A stretch of DNA of 64,000 nt from Secundilactobacillus yichangensis (GTDB lineage: Bacteria > Bacillota > Bacilli > Lactobacillales > Lactobacillaceae): positions 33,696 to 97,695 of the forward strand of contig NZ_BOLK01000012.1 in NCBI RefSeq assembly GCF_016861565.1. Direction: 5' to 3'. How positions within the stretch are numbered: the first letter of the stretch is position 1; each line of letters starts with the position of its first letter. Below the pieces are notes generated by a model. It did no database searches. It had not been told where the DNA came from and worked only from the letters and a program-made list of their open reading frames with translations. The translations under genes and the position numbers were made by a program. Shown one piece after another: positions 45,056 through 52,836 of this stretch.

Positions 45056-46546
45056 TTACAGCGTTACGATCTTTGTACTGACTGCCGAAATGAAGTCGCG
45101 GTCGTGTTCCGTGACCAGCATCGTTGGCTGGATATCTTGAATAACAGTGGTGAGCTGTTCTTGGTTGAACACGTCCAGGTAGTTTAGCGGCTCGTCCCAC
45201 AGATAAAGACTGGTGAGGGTGGCCAAGCTAGCAGCCAGTTCAACCTTCTTTTGCTGACCAGCCGAGAGGTGCTGGATAGGTGTCTTAAAATCGTCTCGCG
45301 GCACGCCCAGTTTCTTCAAGTTATTCAGCAGGTCCTGATAACTCAAACCGCGCTTTTCCGCAAATTCATTCAGTGTTCCCAAGTTATCCGGATAGTGCTG
45401 ACGAACCAGACTGCGACGGGCGGTTGCCGTGAGCTGAATCTCACCGGTCACGTCACCCTTGAAATGGCCTAGAATAGCGGCAATCAAAGACGACTTACCG
45501 CTGCCGTTTGGACCGATCAGTGCCAGACGGTCGCCACGGTTGAGTTCAAAACTGACTGGTTTCGTAAATAACGACTGGCCGTCATAGCTGAGCTGAACGT
45601 TTCTTACCCAGAGTAACGTTTCGTGGTGGTCTGGCTGGTAGTTCATTTTCAGCGGGTCAATAAACTCAACGTTTTGCAATAATGCTTCTTTATCAGTGAT
45701 TGCTTTGTCCATGCGGTGTTCCAGATTCTTGGCTTTTTGCATCACCCGCGCTGAACGGGCACCGATAAAGCCGGTATCGTAGACGGCGCCGCTGCCCTTT
45801 TTATGCGGGTTACCGTATTTGTCACCTTCGCGAGATTGACTCCATTGGCGTTTGTTGGCCGCCGTTTGTTTTAGCCGGCCGATGTCGTGGCGCAGCTTGG
45901 CTTGCTCAGCGTATTCCGACTGGTCCTTCAGCTGTTTGGCCCGCTCGTAAGCAGAATAATTGCCCTGCGTCAGCACCAGCTGCTGTTTTTCAATTGTCAG
46001 GGTGTGGTCGGTAGCCACGTCTAAAAAGTGCCGGTCGTGAGAAATGACGATGAAGCCCTGTTGCGCGTGACGCAAGTAATCAGCAATCTGGTCACGGCCG
46101 GTGATATCCAAGTGATTCGTCGGTTCATCCAGCAGCGGAAAGCCGGTATGGCTGGCAAAGGTCGCTGCCAGCAGCACCTTCGTTTGCTCACCGCCGGATA
46201 GGCTGGCATATGGGCGGTAGAGTAAATCGTCATCGGTATGCATCAGGGCGAGTTCACGCTGAATTTTCCATAATTCTGCCGTACTGGCTTCGGTAGCGAC
46301 AACCCAAGCATCTTGGGTAGGATCCGTGACGGGCTGCGAGAAATAGAGCGGTGTTAGCGGCATAGTAATAGTTCCCTGACCGCTGAGTTTTCCGCGGATC
46401 AGGTTTAGCAAGGTGGTCTTGCCCCGGCCGTTTCGACCGGTGAGTCCCAGCTTCCAGCTACTGTCAAAGGTTAAGTTCTGATTGTTAAATAAATTATCCT
46501 GACCAGGATAAGCGAATGTTAAATGCGTGATTTGAATGGTCGACAT
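45056..46546 (-). CDS. Lsa-type ABC-F ribosomal protection protein
   Basis: A 496-residue cytosolic protein with two ABC domains and no membrane segment. It has Walker A GRNGRGKTT and GPNGSGKSS, signatures LSGGEQTKV and LSAGQQKKV, and Walker B LLDEPTNHLD and LWDEPLNYLD. The linker block REGDKYGNPHKKGSGAVYDTGFIGARSARVM closely matches Lsa(A) of Enterococcus faecalis, which protects ribosomes from lincosamides, pleuromutilins and streptogramin A. I choose the ATG at 46546 behind GGAGG; an upstream extension lacks a site. An attenuator and mini-ORF lie upstream, typical of antibiotic-induced ABC-F genes. Confidence 0.9.
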   Translation of the reverse strand: MSTIQITHLTFAYPGQDNLFNNQNLTFDSSWKLGLTGRNGRGKTTLLNLIRGKLSGQGTITMPLTPLYFSQPVTDPTQDAWVVATEASTAELWKIQRELALMHTDDDLLYRPYASLSGGEQTKVLLAATFASHTGFPLLDEPTNHLDITGRDQIADYLRHAQQGFIVISHDRHFLDVATDHTLTIEKQQLVLTQGNYSAYERAKQLKDQSEYAEQAKLRHDIGRLKQTAANKRQWSQSREGDKYGNPHKKGSGAVYDTGFIGARSARVMQKAKNLEHRMDKAITDKEALLQNVEFIDPLKMNYQPDHHETLLWVRNVQLSYDGQSLFTKPVSFELNRGDRLALIGPNGSGKSSLIAAILGHFKGDVTGEIQLTATARRSLVRQHYPDNLGTLNEFAEKRGLSYQDLLNNLKKLGVPRDDFKTPIQHLSAGQQKKVELAASLATLTSLYLWDEPLNYLDVFNQEQLTTVIQDIQPTMLVTEHDRDFISAVSTKIVTL

Positions 46547-46598
46547 AATAGCGTGTCCTCCAGTTTTTTTGGCGGGCACCGTGGCAGTCTTTAGGCAT

Positions 46599-46634
46599 CA
46601 AAAAAGCACCTGAGAACAATTCTCCAGGTGCTTT
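46599..46634 (-). terminator. Attenuator terminator in the ABC-F leader
   Basis: On the minus strand AAAGCACCTGGA pairs with TCAGGTGCTTTTTT, ending about 50 bases before the ABC-F start codon. A terminator in this place makes expression conditional. Confidence 0.85.
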
Positions 46635-46744
46635 GCGCATAGCTATCATGCGTTTAGGCTCGCTAGAGAAGGTCTAGGTCAGTGCCAGAACTGCGCAGTA
46701 TTCCCCTGTACTGGGAATCACGGTGCTAGGTTCTAACGGTTGAC

Positions 46745-46756
46745 TTAGATCTTCAA
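46745..46756 (-). CDS. Three-codon upstream ORF in the ABC-F leader
   Basis: TTG-AAG-ATC-TAA encodes MKI behind a perfect AAAAGGAGG, nine bases away. Very short leader peptides on which drug-bound ribosomes stall are known upstream of lsa(A)-type genes (MAGN in lsa(A) itself). No other explanation for this strong ribosome site is seen in the 200-base leader. Non-AUG alternatives in other frames are possible. Confidence 0.5.
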   Translation of the reverse strand: MKI

Positions 46757-46787
46757 TGGGCGAGGCCTCCTTTTTATTAGTATCATT

Positions 46788-46817
46788 AAACTAACATGTT
46801 TGGTTAACTGCTGTCAA
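46788..46817 (-). promoter_or_regulatory. Promoter of the ABC-F leader
   Basis: On the minus strand a perfect TTGACA is followed after 18 bases by TAGTTT with an upstream TG (extended -10). Confidence 0.55.
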
Positions 46818-46839
46818 CTGGTAGAAAATATTGGGTATT

Positions 46840-46889
46840 AAAAAAGACCGCTAACACAAACTTTTGGCGAAGTTTAAGCGGTCTTTTTT
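46840..46889. terminator. Terminator downstream of the UvrA paralogue
   Basis: AAAAAGACCGCT pairs with AGCGGTCTTTTTT; A and T runs on both sides make it bidirectional. Confidence 0.88.
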
Positions 46890-47017
46890 GACTAATTAAC
46901 AATGCCAGTCGTCATTAACGGCTCTACAGTGAGAGGCACTCTAACGCCTTTCACTTACATAGTTAGTTTAGCATCTATTAGGCGACATAGTCAATTAAGT
47001 TGATGGCTCAAGATGGA

Positions 47018-49540
47018 TTAATTCTCCGGCTTGCCGAATTTTTGCCAGTGCTTAGCCAAGTATTGAACGGTTAAGCTGTTGGGCTGGGTGACCAGCTTTA
47101 GCGGTTCGCCGTCAGCAACGATTTTACCCCCGGCAGCCCCACCTCGAGGCCCCATGTCAATCAGATAGTCGGCGTTGAGCATCAGGTCCACATCGTGGGT
47201 GATAATGAGGATCGTGGCGCCACTGATCCGCAACCGGTCGATGATCTGCAGGAGCGTTTGCACGTCCAGCGGATGAAGGCCGATTGATGGTTCATCAAAG
47301 ACAAACAGGGTTCCTGCTTGCTTTTTGGTGAGGTGGCTGACCAGCTTCAGTCGTTGGGCTTCACCACCAGATAAGTTTGGGGTGCTTTCACCTAAATGAA
47401 GGTAAGCGAGGCCCACTTCCTTGAGCTGTTTGAGCTGGTGTTCGATCCGAGGGACATCCTTGAACACTGGAATCGCCTCTTCAACCGATAAGTTGAGTAA
47501 ATCTACAATGGAATAACCCCGCCATTTGATCTGCTGGATTTCATCCTTATACCGAGTGCCGTGGCAGACCGGGCAGACCTCTTCCATGTCGGGCAGATAC
47601 TGAATATCTAATGTGATATTGCCAAGACCGCCGCAATTTGGGCAGGCGCCCTGCTTATTATTGTACGAGAAGTAGGCGATTCCGTAACCCTTGGCTTTTG
47701 ATTCGGGTAAGTTAGCAAACATATGTCGCAGAGCGTTCATGATATTGGTATAGGTTGCCAACGTTGAGCGGGCGTTTTTACCCACCGGGCTAGCATCGAC
47801 ACTCACTACATCCTGTAAGTCGGTCGTGAGTTCACTGACATGTTTCGGTAATTTCTTTTGCTTCTTACGGGCCTGGATTGCTGGGACCAGTGAATCAATA
47901 ATCAGACTGGTTTTACCGGCACCGGAAAAGCCGGTGATGGCTGTCACTTTATTGTCTGGGAAAGTGGCGTCCACGTTGTGCAAGTTGAAGTGATCATTGA
48001 TTTTAACGTGGGTAGATTGCCCTGTCGGCTTTTTGGCGGCGTGTTTGGTCTGCAGAATATCGGAATGACCCGAGATAAACGGACCAATCAATGATTTCGG
48101 ACTATCCACTAGCTGTTTCGGTGTTCCTTGAGCAATCACTTGACCGCCTTCAGCACCGGAACCGGGGCCAATTTCAATGACCCAGTCCGCAGCCGAAATG
48201 ATGTCCACTTCATGATCCACGACTACCAGTGAGTTGCCTTGCGCGATCAGCTGCCGGAAAACGTTGATCAGCCCATGAATATTGTCAGGGTGCAAACCGA
48301 TTGAGGGTTCGTCCAATACATAGAGCACGCCGGTAGTTTCGGTCCGCAGCGTTCGTGCTAACTGAATCCGTTGCAGTTCACCGGTAGATAATGTATTACC
48401 GCTTCGGGACAGGCTGAGATACTCCAGACCTAATTCTAGTAGTGGCCGTAAATTGTCATCCAGTTCGGTAAAGAGAATTTTAGCCAGTGAAGCCATGTCG
48501 TCAGGTAAAGCCGCCTTCGTGTCCGCTTCCCATTTGGCTAAATCATTCAGCTGCATGTCGGCCACTTCGGCAATGTTCTTACCGCCCACTAGCTGTTTCA
48601 AGCGTTCCGGGTTCAGCCGTGAACCGTGGCAAGTGGGGCAAGTTGAAAAATGGTAAAACTGATTGATTCTCGCAATCGACCGTTCACTGGTCACTGATTC
48701 AAGTGAATCTTCCACCGCGGCATAGGCGTTTTCGTACAGCGCGTTGTCCATGTGGAAGACCCGGCCAGTGCCAGAACTGATATTGACCGGATGAGTCTGT
48801 TTTTTGCCGTGAAGCACGATGTCTTTTTCCTGATCCGTGAGATCCTTGTACGGGACGTCGGTGCGGACACCTAATGTTGCCACGACTTTAGGCATAAAGT
48901 TTCGACCAGGCAGATGCCAGGAAGCAACGACACCTTGATCAATGGTTAGGTTCTCATCACCAATTAGTTTGGATTCATCCAGTTCCCGAACGACGCCTAA
49001 CCCCTTACAAGTGGGGCAGGCACCGGTGGAATTAAAGGAAAAATCTTCGGCACCGTTGGCCATGAAGCGCACGCCGCAGGTCGGACAGGTAATCATGCCC
49101 ATGTCGTCCCCAGATAGATCCATTTTCTGAGCAATCGAGATGGTTGGCGGAATTCGGTGACCGTTGGGGCAGACCACTGAACCTAACCGTGAAAAAATCA
49201 GCCGGACAACGTTAAAAGCTTCGGTTAGCGAGCCAACGGTAGACCGTTCTGATGGGATACTTGGCCGCTGACGCAGCGCTAATGCTGACGGAATATGCTT
49301 CACGGACTGCACCTGAGATTTCTTATTCTGCGCGATTCGCCGTCGGGTATAGGTGGATAGCGCATCTAAGTACCGTCTGGAGCCTTCAGCGTAGAGAATC
49401 CCCATGGCGAGGGAACTCTTACCGGATCCGGAGGGACCAGAGATAGCGACAAACTTATTCAACGGGATATCAACATCGATATTTTTCAGGTTATTGACGT
49501 TACCGCCGCGAACTTCAATATGATCAATTGGTTGAACCAC
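47018..49540 (-). CDS. UvrA-like ABC ATPase lacking the UvrB-binding region (UvrA2 type)
   Basis: An 840-residue paralogue of UvrA. Both ABC modules are complete: Walker A SGPSGSGKSS and TGFSGAGKTS, signatures LSTGELQRIQLARTL and LSGGEAQRLKLVSHL, and Walker B LYVLDEPSIGLH and LFVFDEPSIGLH. Zinc-binding CPTC/CPTC and CPNC/CPVC clusters are present. After PNGHRIPP the sequence passes directly to the first zinc cluster, so the UvrB-binding domain (about 100 residues) is missing and the length is 840 instead of about 940. Such proteins do not replace UvrA in excision repair; some are linked to drug or DNA-ligand resistance. The start is GTG. Confidence 0.92.
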   Translation of the reverse strand: MVQPIDHIEVRGGNVNNLKNIDVDIPLNKFVAISGPSGSGKSSLAMGILYAEGSRRYLDALSTYTRRRIAQNKKSQVQSVKHIPSALALRQRPSIPSERSTVGSLTEAFNVVRLIFSRLGSVVCPNGHRIPPTISIAQKMDLSGDDMGMITCPTCGVRFMANGAEDFSFNSTGACPTCKGLGVVRELDESKLIGDENLTIDQGVVASWHLPGRNFMPKVVATLGVRTDVPYKDLTDQEKDIVLHGKKQTHPVNISSGTGRVFHMDNALYENAYAAVEDSLESVTSERSIARINQFYHFSTCPTCHGSRLNPERLKQLVGGKNIAEVADMQLNDLAKWEADTKAALPDDMASLAKILFTELDDNLRPLLELGLEYLSLSRSGNTLSTGELQRIQLARTLRTETTGVLYVLDEPSIGLHPDNIHGLINVFRQLIAQGNSLVVVDHEVDIISAADWVIEIGPGSGAEGGQVIAQGTPKQLVDSPKSLIGPFISGHSDILQTKHAAKKPTGQSTHVKINDHFNLHNVDATFPDNKVTAITGFSGAGKTSLIIDSLVPAIQARKKQKKLPKHVSELTTDLQDVVSVDASPVGKNARSTLATYTNIMNALRHMFANLPESKAKGYGIAYFSYNNKQGACPNCGGLGNITLDIQYLPDMEEVCPVCHGTRYKDEIQQIKWRGYSIVDLLNLSVEEAIPVFKDVPRIEHQLKQLKEVGLAYLHLGESTPNLSGGEAQRLKLVSHLTKKQAGTLFVFDEPSIGLHPLDVQTLLQIIDRLRISGATILIITHDVDLMLNADYLIDMGPRGGAAGGKIVADGEPLKLVTQPNSLTVQYLAKHWQKFGKPEN

Positions 49541-49640
49541 ATGAGCACCTGACTTTCTGCTAATTGAATGGTTCTATTTTAACGTAAAATTGATTTTGAT
49601 TAAAATAGCTGGCACAAAAATTATAGGCATAAATTAATAA

Positions 49641-49675
49641 TGATAATTGACATAAAAAAATAATTATCATATTTG
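49641..49675 (+). promoter_or_regulatory. Promoter with overlapping inverted repeat before the GlsB-type gene
   Basis: TGATAATT (49641) and AATTATCA (49662-49669) form an inverted repeat that encloses TTGACA (49647-49652); TATTTG at 49670 is a possible -10 box. The half-sites equal those of the palindrome upstream of amaP. Confidence 0.4.
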
Positions 49676-49753
49676 TGGCTTCACTCACGGGGATTTGCTA
49701 TGCTGGGATTATAGAAAATTGATAGTTGGTTAAGTCGATAAGGAGGTATTACT

Positions 49754-50008
49754 ATGGGTTTATTATGGTCACTCATTGTTGGCGCTATTATTGGCGCAAT
49801 TGCAGGAGCAATCACAAACCACGGTGCCGCCATGGGCTGGATTTCTAACATTGTTGCCGGATTGATCGGTGCATGGTTAGGTCAGGCATTACTAGGTACC
49901 TGGGGTCCAAGCTTAGCTGGGATGGCGCTGATTCCTTCGATTATCGGCGCTGTCATCCTAGTTGTAATTGTTTCGGTAATCTTTGGCTTGCGAAAAGATG
50001 ATGCCTAA
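49754..50008 (+). CDS. GlsB/YeaQ/YmgE family stress membrane protein
   Basis: An 84-residue protein with three membrane helices and the glycine-rich family pattern (LIVGAIIGAIAGAITNHGAAMGWISNIVAGLIGAWLGQALLGTWGPSLAGMALIPSIIGAVILVVIVSVIFG). The family is often named transglycosylase-associated and responds to general stress. The ATG follows AAGGAGG. A small membrane protein follows 17 bases later. The shared operator-like half-sites with the Asp23 operon fit a common envelope-stress role. Confidence 0.9.
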   Translation: MGLLWSLIVGAIIGAIAGAITNHGAAMGWISNIVAGLIGAWLGQALLGTWGPSLAGMALIPSIIGAVILVVIVSVIFGLRKDDA

Positions 50009-50025
50009 GAAAGGTGGCTGATATT

Positions 50026-50166
50026 ATGGATGCCATTCAATCAGTATTTAAATTCATGGTTGCCAGTACGTTAATTGTCGGCGGAGTTTTGGTCGGCGGG
50101 ACAGTGTTTGCAGCGAAAAAGGTCGACTCAGTCGGTGATAAGATTCAGGAGAAGCTGCACCGCTAG
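50026..50166 (+). CDS. Small membrane protein in operon with the GlsB-type gene
   Basis: A 46-residue ORF preceded by AAAGGTGG nine bases upstream of the ATG. It encodes one hydrophobic helix (FMVASTLIVGGVLVGGTVFAA) followed by a basic tail (KKVDSVGDKIQEKLHR). It lies 17 bases after the GlsB-type gene and ends before a terminator, so both form one short operon. The function is unknown; the pattern resembles small stress-associated membrane peptides. Confidence 0.75.
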   Translation: MDAIQSVFKFMVASTLIVGGVLVGGTVFAAKKVDSVGDKIQEKLHR

Positions 50167-50177
50167 TCGTTGATGAG

Positions 50178-50209
50178 AACCGCACAGTAGACGTGCGGTT
50201 TTTATTTTT
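50178..50209 (+). terminator. Rho-independent terminator
   Basis: AACCGCAC pairs with GTGCGGTT, followed by TTTATTTTTA. Confidence 0.82.
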
Positions 50210-50324
50210 AAAAAAATCAGTGCTAAAATGAAAGCGGAGTCAATAACGTAGATGAATGACTTGATAAATCGAATAAAGTTAAAATTACAACTTAATAGCG
50301 GATCTGTATCGGAAATCTAGAAAA

Positions 50325-50367
50325 ATTCTAATTTACCCTTTAAATTAGAATGATTACATTGTACAAT
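50325..50367 (+). promoter_or_regulatory. Promoter and inverted-repeat operator of ahpCF
   Basis: ATTCTAATTT (50325-50334) and AAATTAGAAT (50342-50351) form a perfect 10-base inverted repeat with a 7-base spacer. A -10 TACAAT at 50362-50367 follows, and the likely -35 (TTTAAA) falls inside the repeat. A peroxide-responsive repressor or activator is plausible, but this is not the standard PerR box. Confidence 0.5.
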
Positions 50368-50399
50368 GAACTTGTAACAAATTCTAAGGAGGTTTTCAC

Positions 50400-50963
50400 A
50401 TGAGTTTAGTAGGAAAACAGATTGAGGAATTTAGGGCAAAAGCTTACAAAAAGGGCGATTTCATCGATATTACCGATGCAGATTTAAAGGGACACTGGAG
50501 CGTTGTGATGTTTTATCCAGCTGACTTTTCATTTGTCTGCCCAACCGAATTGGAAGATTTACAAGATCAATACGAAACTTTACAAAGTTTAGGCGTTGAA
50601 GTTTACTCAGTATCTGAAGATACCCACTATGTCCACAAGGCATGGCACGATGAATCAGACGCCGTTGGTAAACTGCAGTACGCGATGATCGGTGACCCAT
50701 CTCACCAATTAGCTAAAATGTTTGACGTCTTCGATGAAGAAGCCGGTCTCGCACAACGTGGGACATTCATCTTGGATAAGGACGGCGTGGTTCAATCCTT
50801 AGAAGTTAACGCTGACGGGATTGGCCGGAACGCTTCTGAATACATTGACCGCATCAAAGCTGGTCAATACGTTGAATCCCACCCAGGCGAAGTATGTCCT
50901 GCTAAGTGGAAGGAAGGTTCAGAAACCTTAACACCAGGCCTCGATCTTGTCGGTAAGATTTAA
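50400..50963 (+). CDS. ahpC: Alkyl hydroperoxide reductase peroxiredoxin subunit
   Basis: A 187-residue typical 2-Cys peroxiredoxin reducing organic peroxides and hydrogen peroxide. The peroxidatic Cys is in [17 protein letters not shown] (about residue 47), and the resolving Cys is in [10 protein letters not shown] near the C-terminus. The ATG follows TAAGGAGG. ahpF follows immediately, so the pair forms the reductase system fed by NADH. The codon bias suggests good expression. Confidence 0.96.
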   Translation: MSLVGKQIEEFRAKAYKKGDFIDITDADLKGHWSVVMFYPADFSFVCPTELEDLQDQYETLQSLGVEVYSVSEDTHYVHKAWHDESDAVGKLQYAMIGDPSHQLAKMFDVFDEEAGLAQRGTFILDKDGVVQSLEVNADGIGRNASEYIDRIKAGQYVESHPGEVCPAKWKEGSETLTPGLDLVGKI

Positions 50964-50964
50964 G

Positions 50965-52518
50965 ATGTTAGATGATAAATTAAAGCAACAGCTGAGCAGC
51001 TATTTACAGTTACTTCAGCAGCCAGTGGTCTTCACGTTAGACGCTGGTAATTCGGCAAATGGTACGAAGGTCCGCGACTTCTTAAACGAAGTGGCGGCCT
51101 TGTCGCCTAAACTGTCGATTGCTGAAGGCTCATTGAAACGCCAGCCCAGCTTCACGGTGGACGTTCAAGGCGCGGCACCTTCTGGAATTACCTTTGCCGG
51201 GATTCCACTGGGCCACGAATTTGAGTCCTTCGTTTTGGCACTCCTGCAGGTTTCCGGTCACGCACCGAAGATTTCAGAGAAAGTCCGTCAACAAATCGAG
51301 GCGATTGATCAGGACCTCCACTTTGAAACCTTTGCCAGCTTGAGTTGCCATAACTGTCCAGACGTGGTTCAAGCGTTAGATATTATGAGTTTGCTGAATC
51401 CGCACATTACCCACACCATGATCGAAGGCGGGATGTTCCAGGACGAAGCCGAAGCTAATGATATTATGGCCGTTCCAACCGTTTTCTTGAACGGTGAAGA
51501 ATGGCATAACGGCCGTGCAACGTTGGAACAGCTGGTTAATAAGGCACAGGGGAAAGCTGCTGTGGCCGCTGTTAACGATGATGTTTCTGACAAGATCTAT
51601 GATGTTTTGATTATTGGTGGCGGTCCCGCTGCCGGTTCAGCCGCAATTTATTCAGCTCGGAAGGGCTTATCCACCGCGGTGGTTGCTGATCATATTGGCG
51701 GCCAGCCTCTTGAAACCGTTGGTATCGAGAATTTAATCGGTACCGATTACATCGAGGGTGAGCAGCTGATGCAAAATATCCAAGCGCAAATGACCAAGTA
51801 CCACGTGACGTTGATTGACGGTCAAACCGTGACTGGCCTTACCGGCGGTTCACCCGTTCAAGTTCAGTTAAAGGGTGATACCACTTTGAAAGGCCGGACG
51901 GTGATTATTGCGACTGGTGCGCACTGGAAAAACATCGGTGTGCCTGGTGAAAAAGAATTCCGGAACAAGGGCGTCGCTTATTGCCCGCACTGTGACGGAC
52001 CGCTTTACAAGGGTAAGAGCGTTGCCGTTATCGGCGGCGGAAACTCCGGTGTGGAGGCTGCTATCGACCTTGCCGGGATTGCCAAGCACGTTTCCGTTCT
52101 GGAATTTGGACCGAAGATTGCTGCTGATGCCGTGCTGGTTGAAAAGGCACATTCCTTGGATAATGTTGACTTAATCACCAACGCACAAACCACCAGTATC
52201 AAAGGCAATGGCCGGGTCAATGGTTTGGTCTACACGGACTGTTCAACCGGTGATTCCAAGTCATTAGCTGTTGATGGGATCTTTGTTCAAATTGGTTTAG
52301 TGCCTAACACGGGCTGGTTATCTGAATGCCTTGATATGGATAAGCAAGGCCAGATCATCGTCAACGACAAGGGGGCTACCAGTTTAGCCAACGTCTTTGC
52401 TGCCGGTGACTGCACCGACTCATCGTATAAGCAAATCATTATTTCCATGGGTTCCGGTGCCACCGCTGCCCTTGGTGCTTTCGACGCGCTTGCACGTGAG
52501 GTTACGGTTAACGCTTAA
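50965..52518 (+). CDS. ahpF: Alkyl hydroperoxide reductase flavoprotein subunit
   Basis: A 517-residue FAD- and NADH-dependent reductase of AhpC. The N-terminal thioredoxin-like double domain contains CHNCPD (about 128-133). The FAD motif is GGGPAAGSAAIYSARKG, the second redox pair is CPHCDGP and the NAD motif is GGGNSGVEAAID. I choose the ATG at 50965, one base after the ahpC stop; the longer frame begins within ahpC. Translation is probably coupled, as no strong ribosome site is seen. Confidence 0.95.
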   Translation: MLDDKLKQQLSSYLQLLQQPVVFTLDAGNSANGTKVRDFLNEVAALSPKLSIAEGSLKRQPSFTVDVQGAAPSGITFAGIPLGHEFESFVLALLQVSGHAPKISEKVRQQIEAIDQDLHFETFASLSCHNCPDVVQALDIMSLLNPHITHTMIEGGMFQDEAEANDIMAVPTVFLNGEEWHNGRATLEQLVNKAQGKAAVAAVNDDVSDKIYDVLIIGGGPAAGSAAIYSARKGLSTAVVADHIGGQPLETVGIENLIGTDYIEGEQLMQNIQAQMTKYHVTLIDGQTVTGLTGGSPVQVQLKGDTTLKGRTVIIATGAHWKNIGVPGEKEFRNKGVAYCPHCDGPLYKGKSVAVIGGGNSGVEAAIDLAGIAKHVSVLEFGPKIAADAVLVEKAHSLDNVDLITNAQTTSIKGNGRVNGLVYTDCSTGDSKSLAVDGIFVQIGLVPNTGWLSECLDMDKQGQIIVNDKGATSLANVFAAGDCTDSSYKQIIISMGSGATAALGAFDALAREVTVNA

Positions 52519-52529
52519 TTATGTTATTT

Positions 52530-52574
52530 AAGTCATGATTTACTTTCTCTTGGAAGTAGATCGTGACTTTTTTA
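52530..52574 (+). terminator. Terminator of ahpCF
   Basis: AAGTCATGATTTACTT pairs with AAGTAGATCGTGACTT, followed by TTTTTT. Confidence 0.85.
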
Positions 52575-52585
52575 ATGTCACCTTC

Positions 52586-52753
52586 GGCGCCTGTGCCTTG
52601 GTCTGTTGTGGGGACCGGCAAAAGCCGCTGTCTTTTGTCTCGCATTCAAGCCACGCTAAACCCGCGCTAAACCCGCGCGTCTTGAATGTCGTCCCGTGCT
52701 GTAAGGGCTAAAGCCCTAACACCACTTTCACAACTGACCAAGGCACAGGCGCC
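52586..52753. repeat. Long inverted repeat after ahpF (family C)
   Basis: GGCGCCTGTGCCTTGGTC (52586-52603) is repeated as its perfect reverse complement at 52736-52753. Inside, GCATTCAAG pairs with CTTGAATG. CGCTAAACCCG occurs twice in tandem within the inner loop, and AGGGCTAAAGCCCT is a further small hairpin. No ORF is present. Confidence 0.6.
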
Positions 52754-52780
52754 TACGGTTACTCAGTGGTTATTCGTATC

Positions 52781-52822
52781 AAAAAATACCGGTTATGGGT
52801 TCAACCATAACCGGTATTTTCT
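52781..52822. terminator. Bidirectional terminator
   Basis: AAAATACCGGTTATGG pairs perfectly with CCATAACCGGTATTTT. Confidence 0.88.
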
Positions 52823-52836
52823 GTATTTCTTTGATA

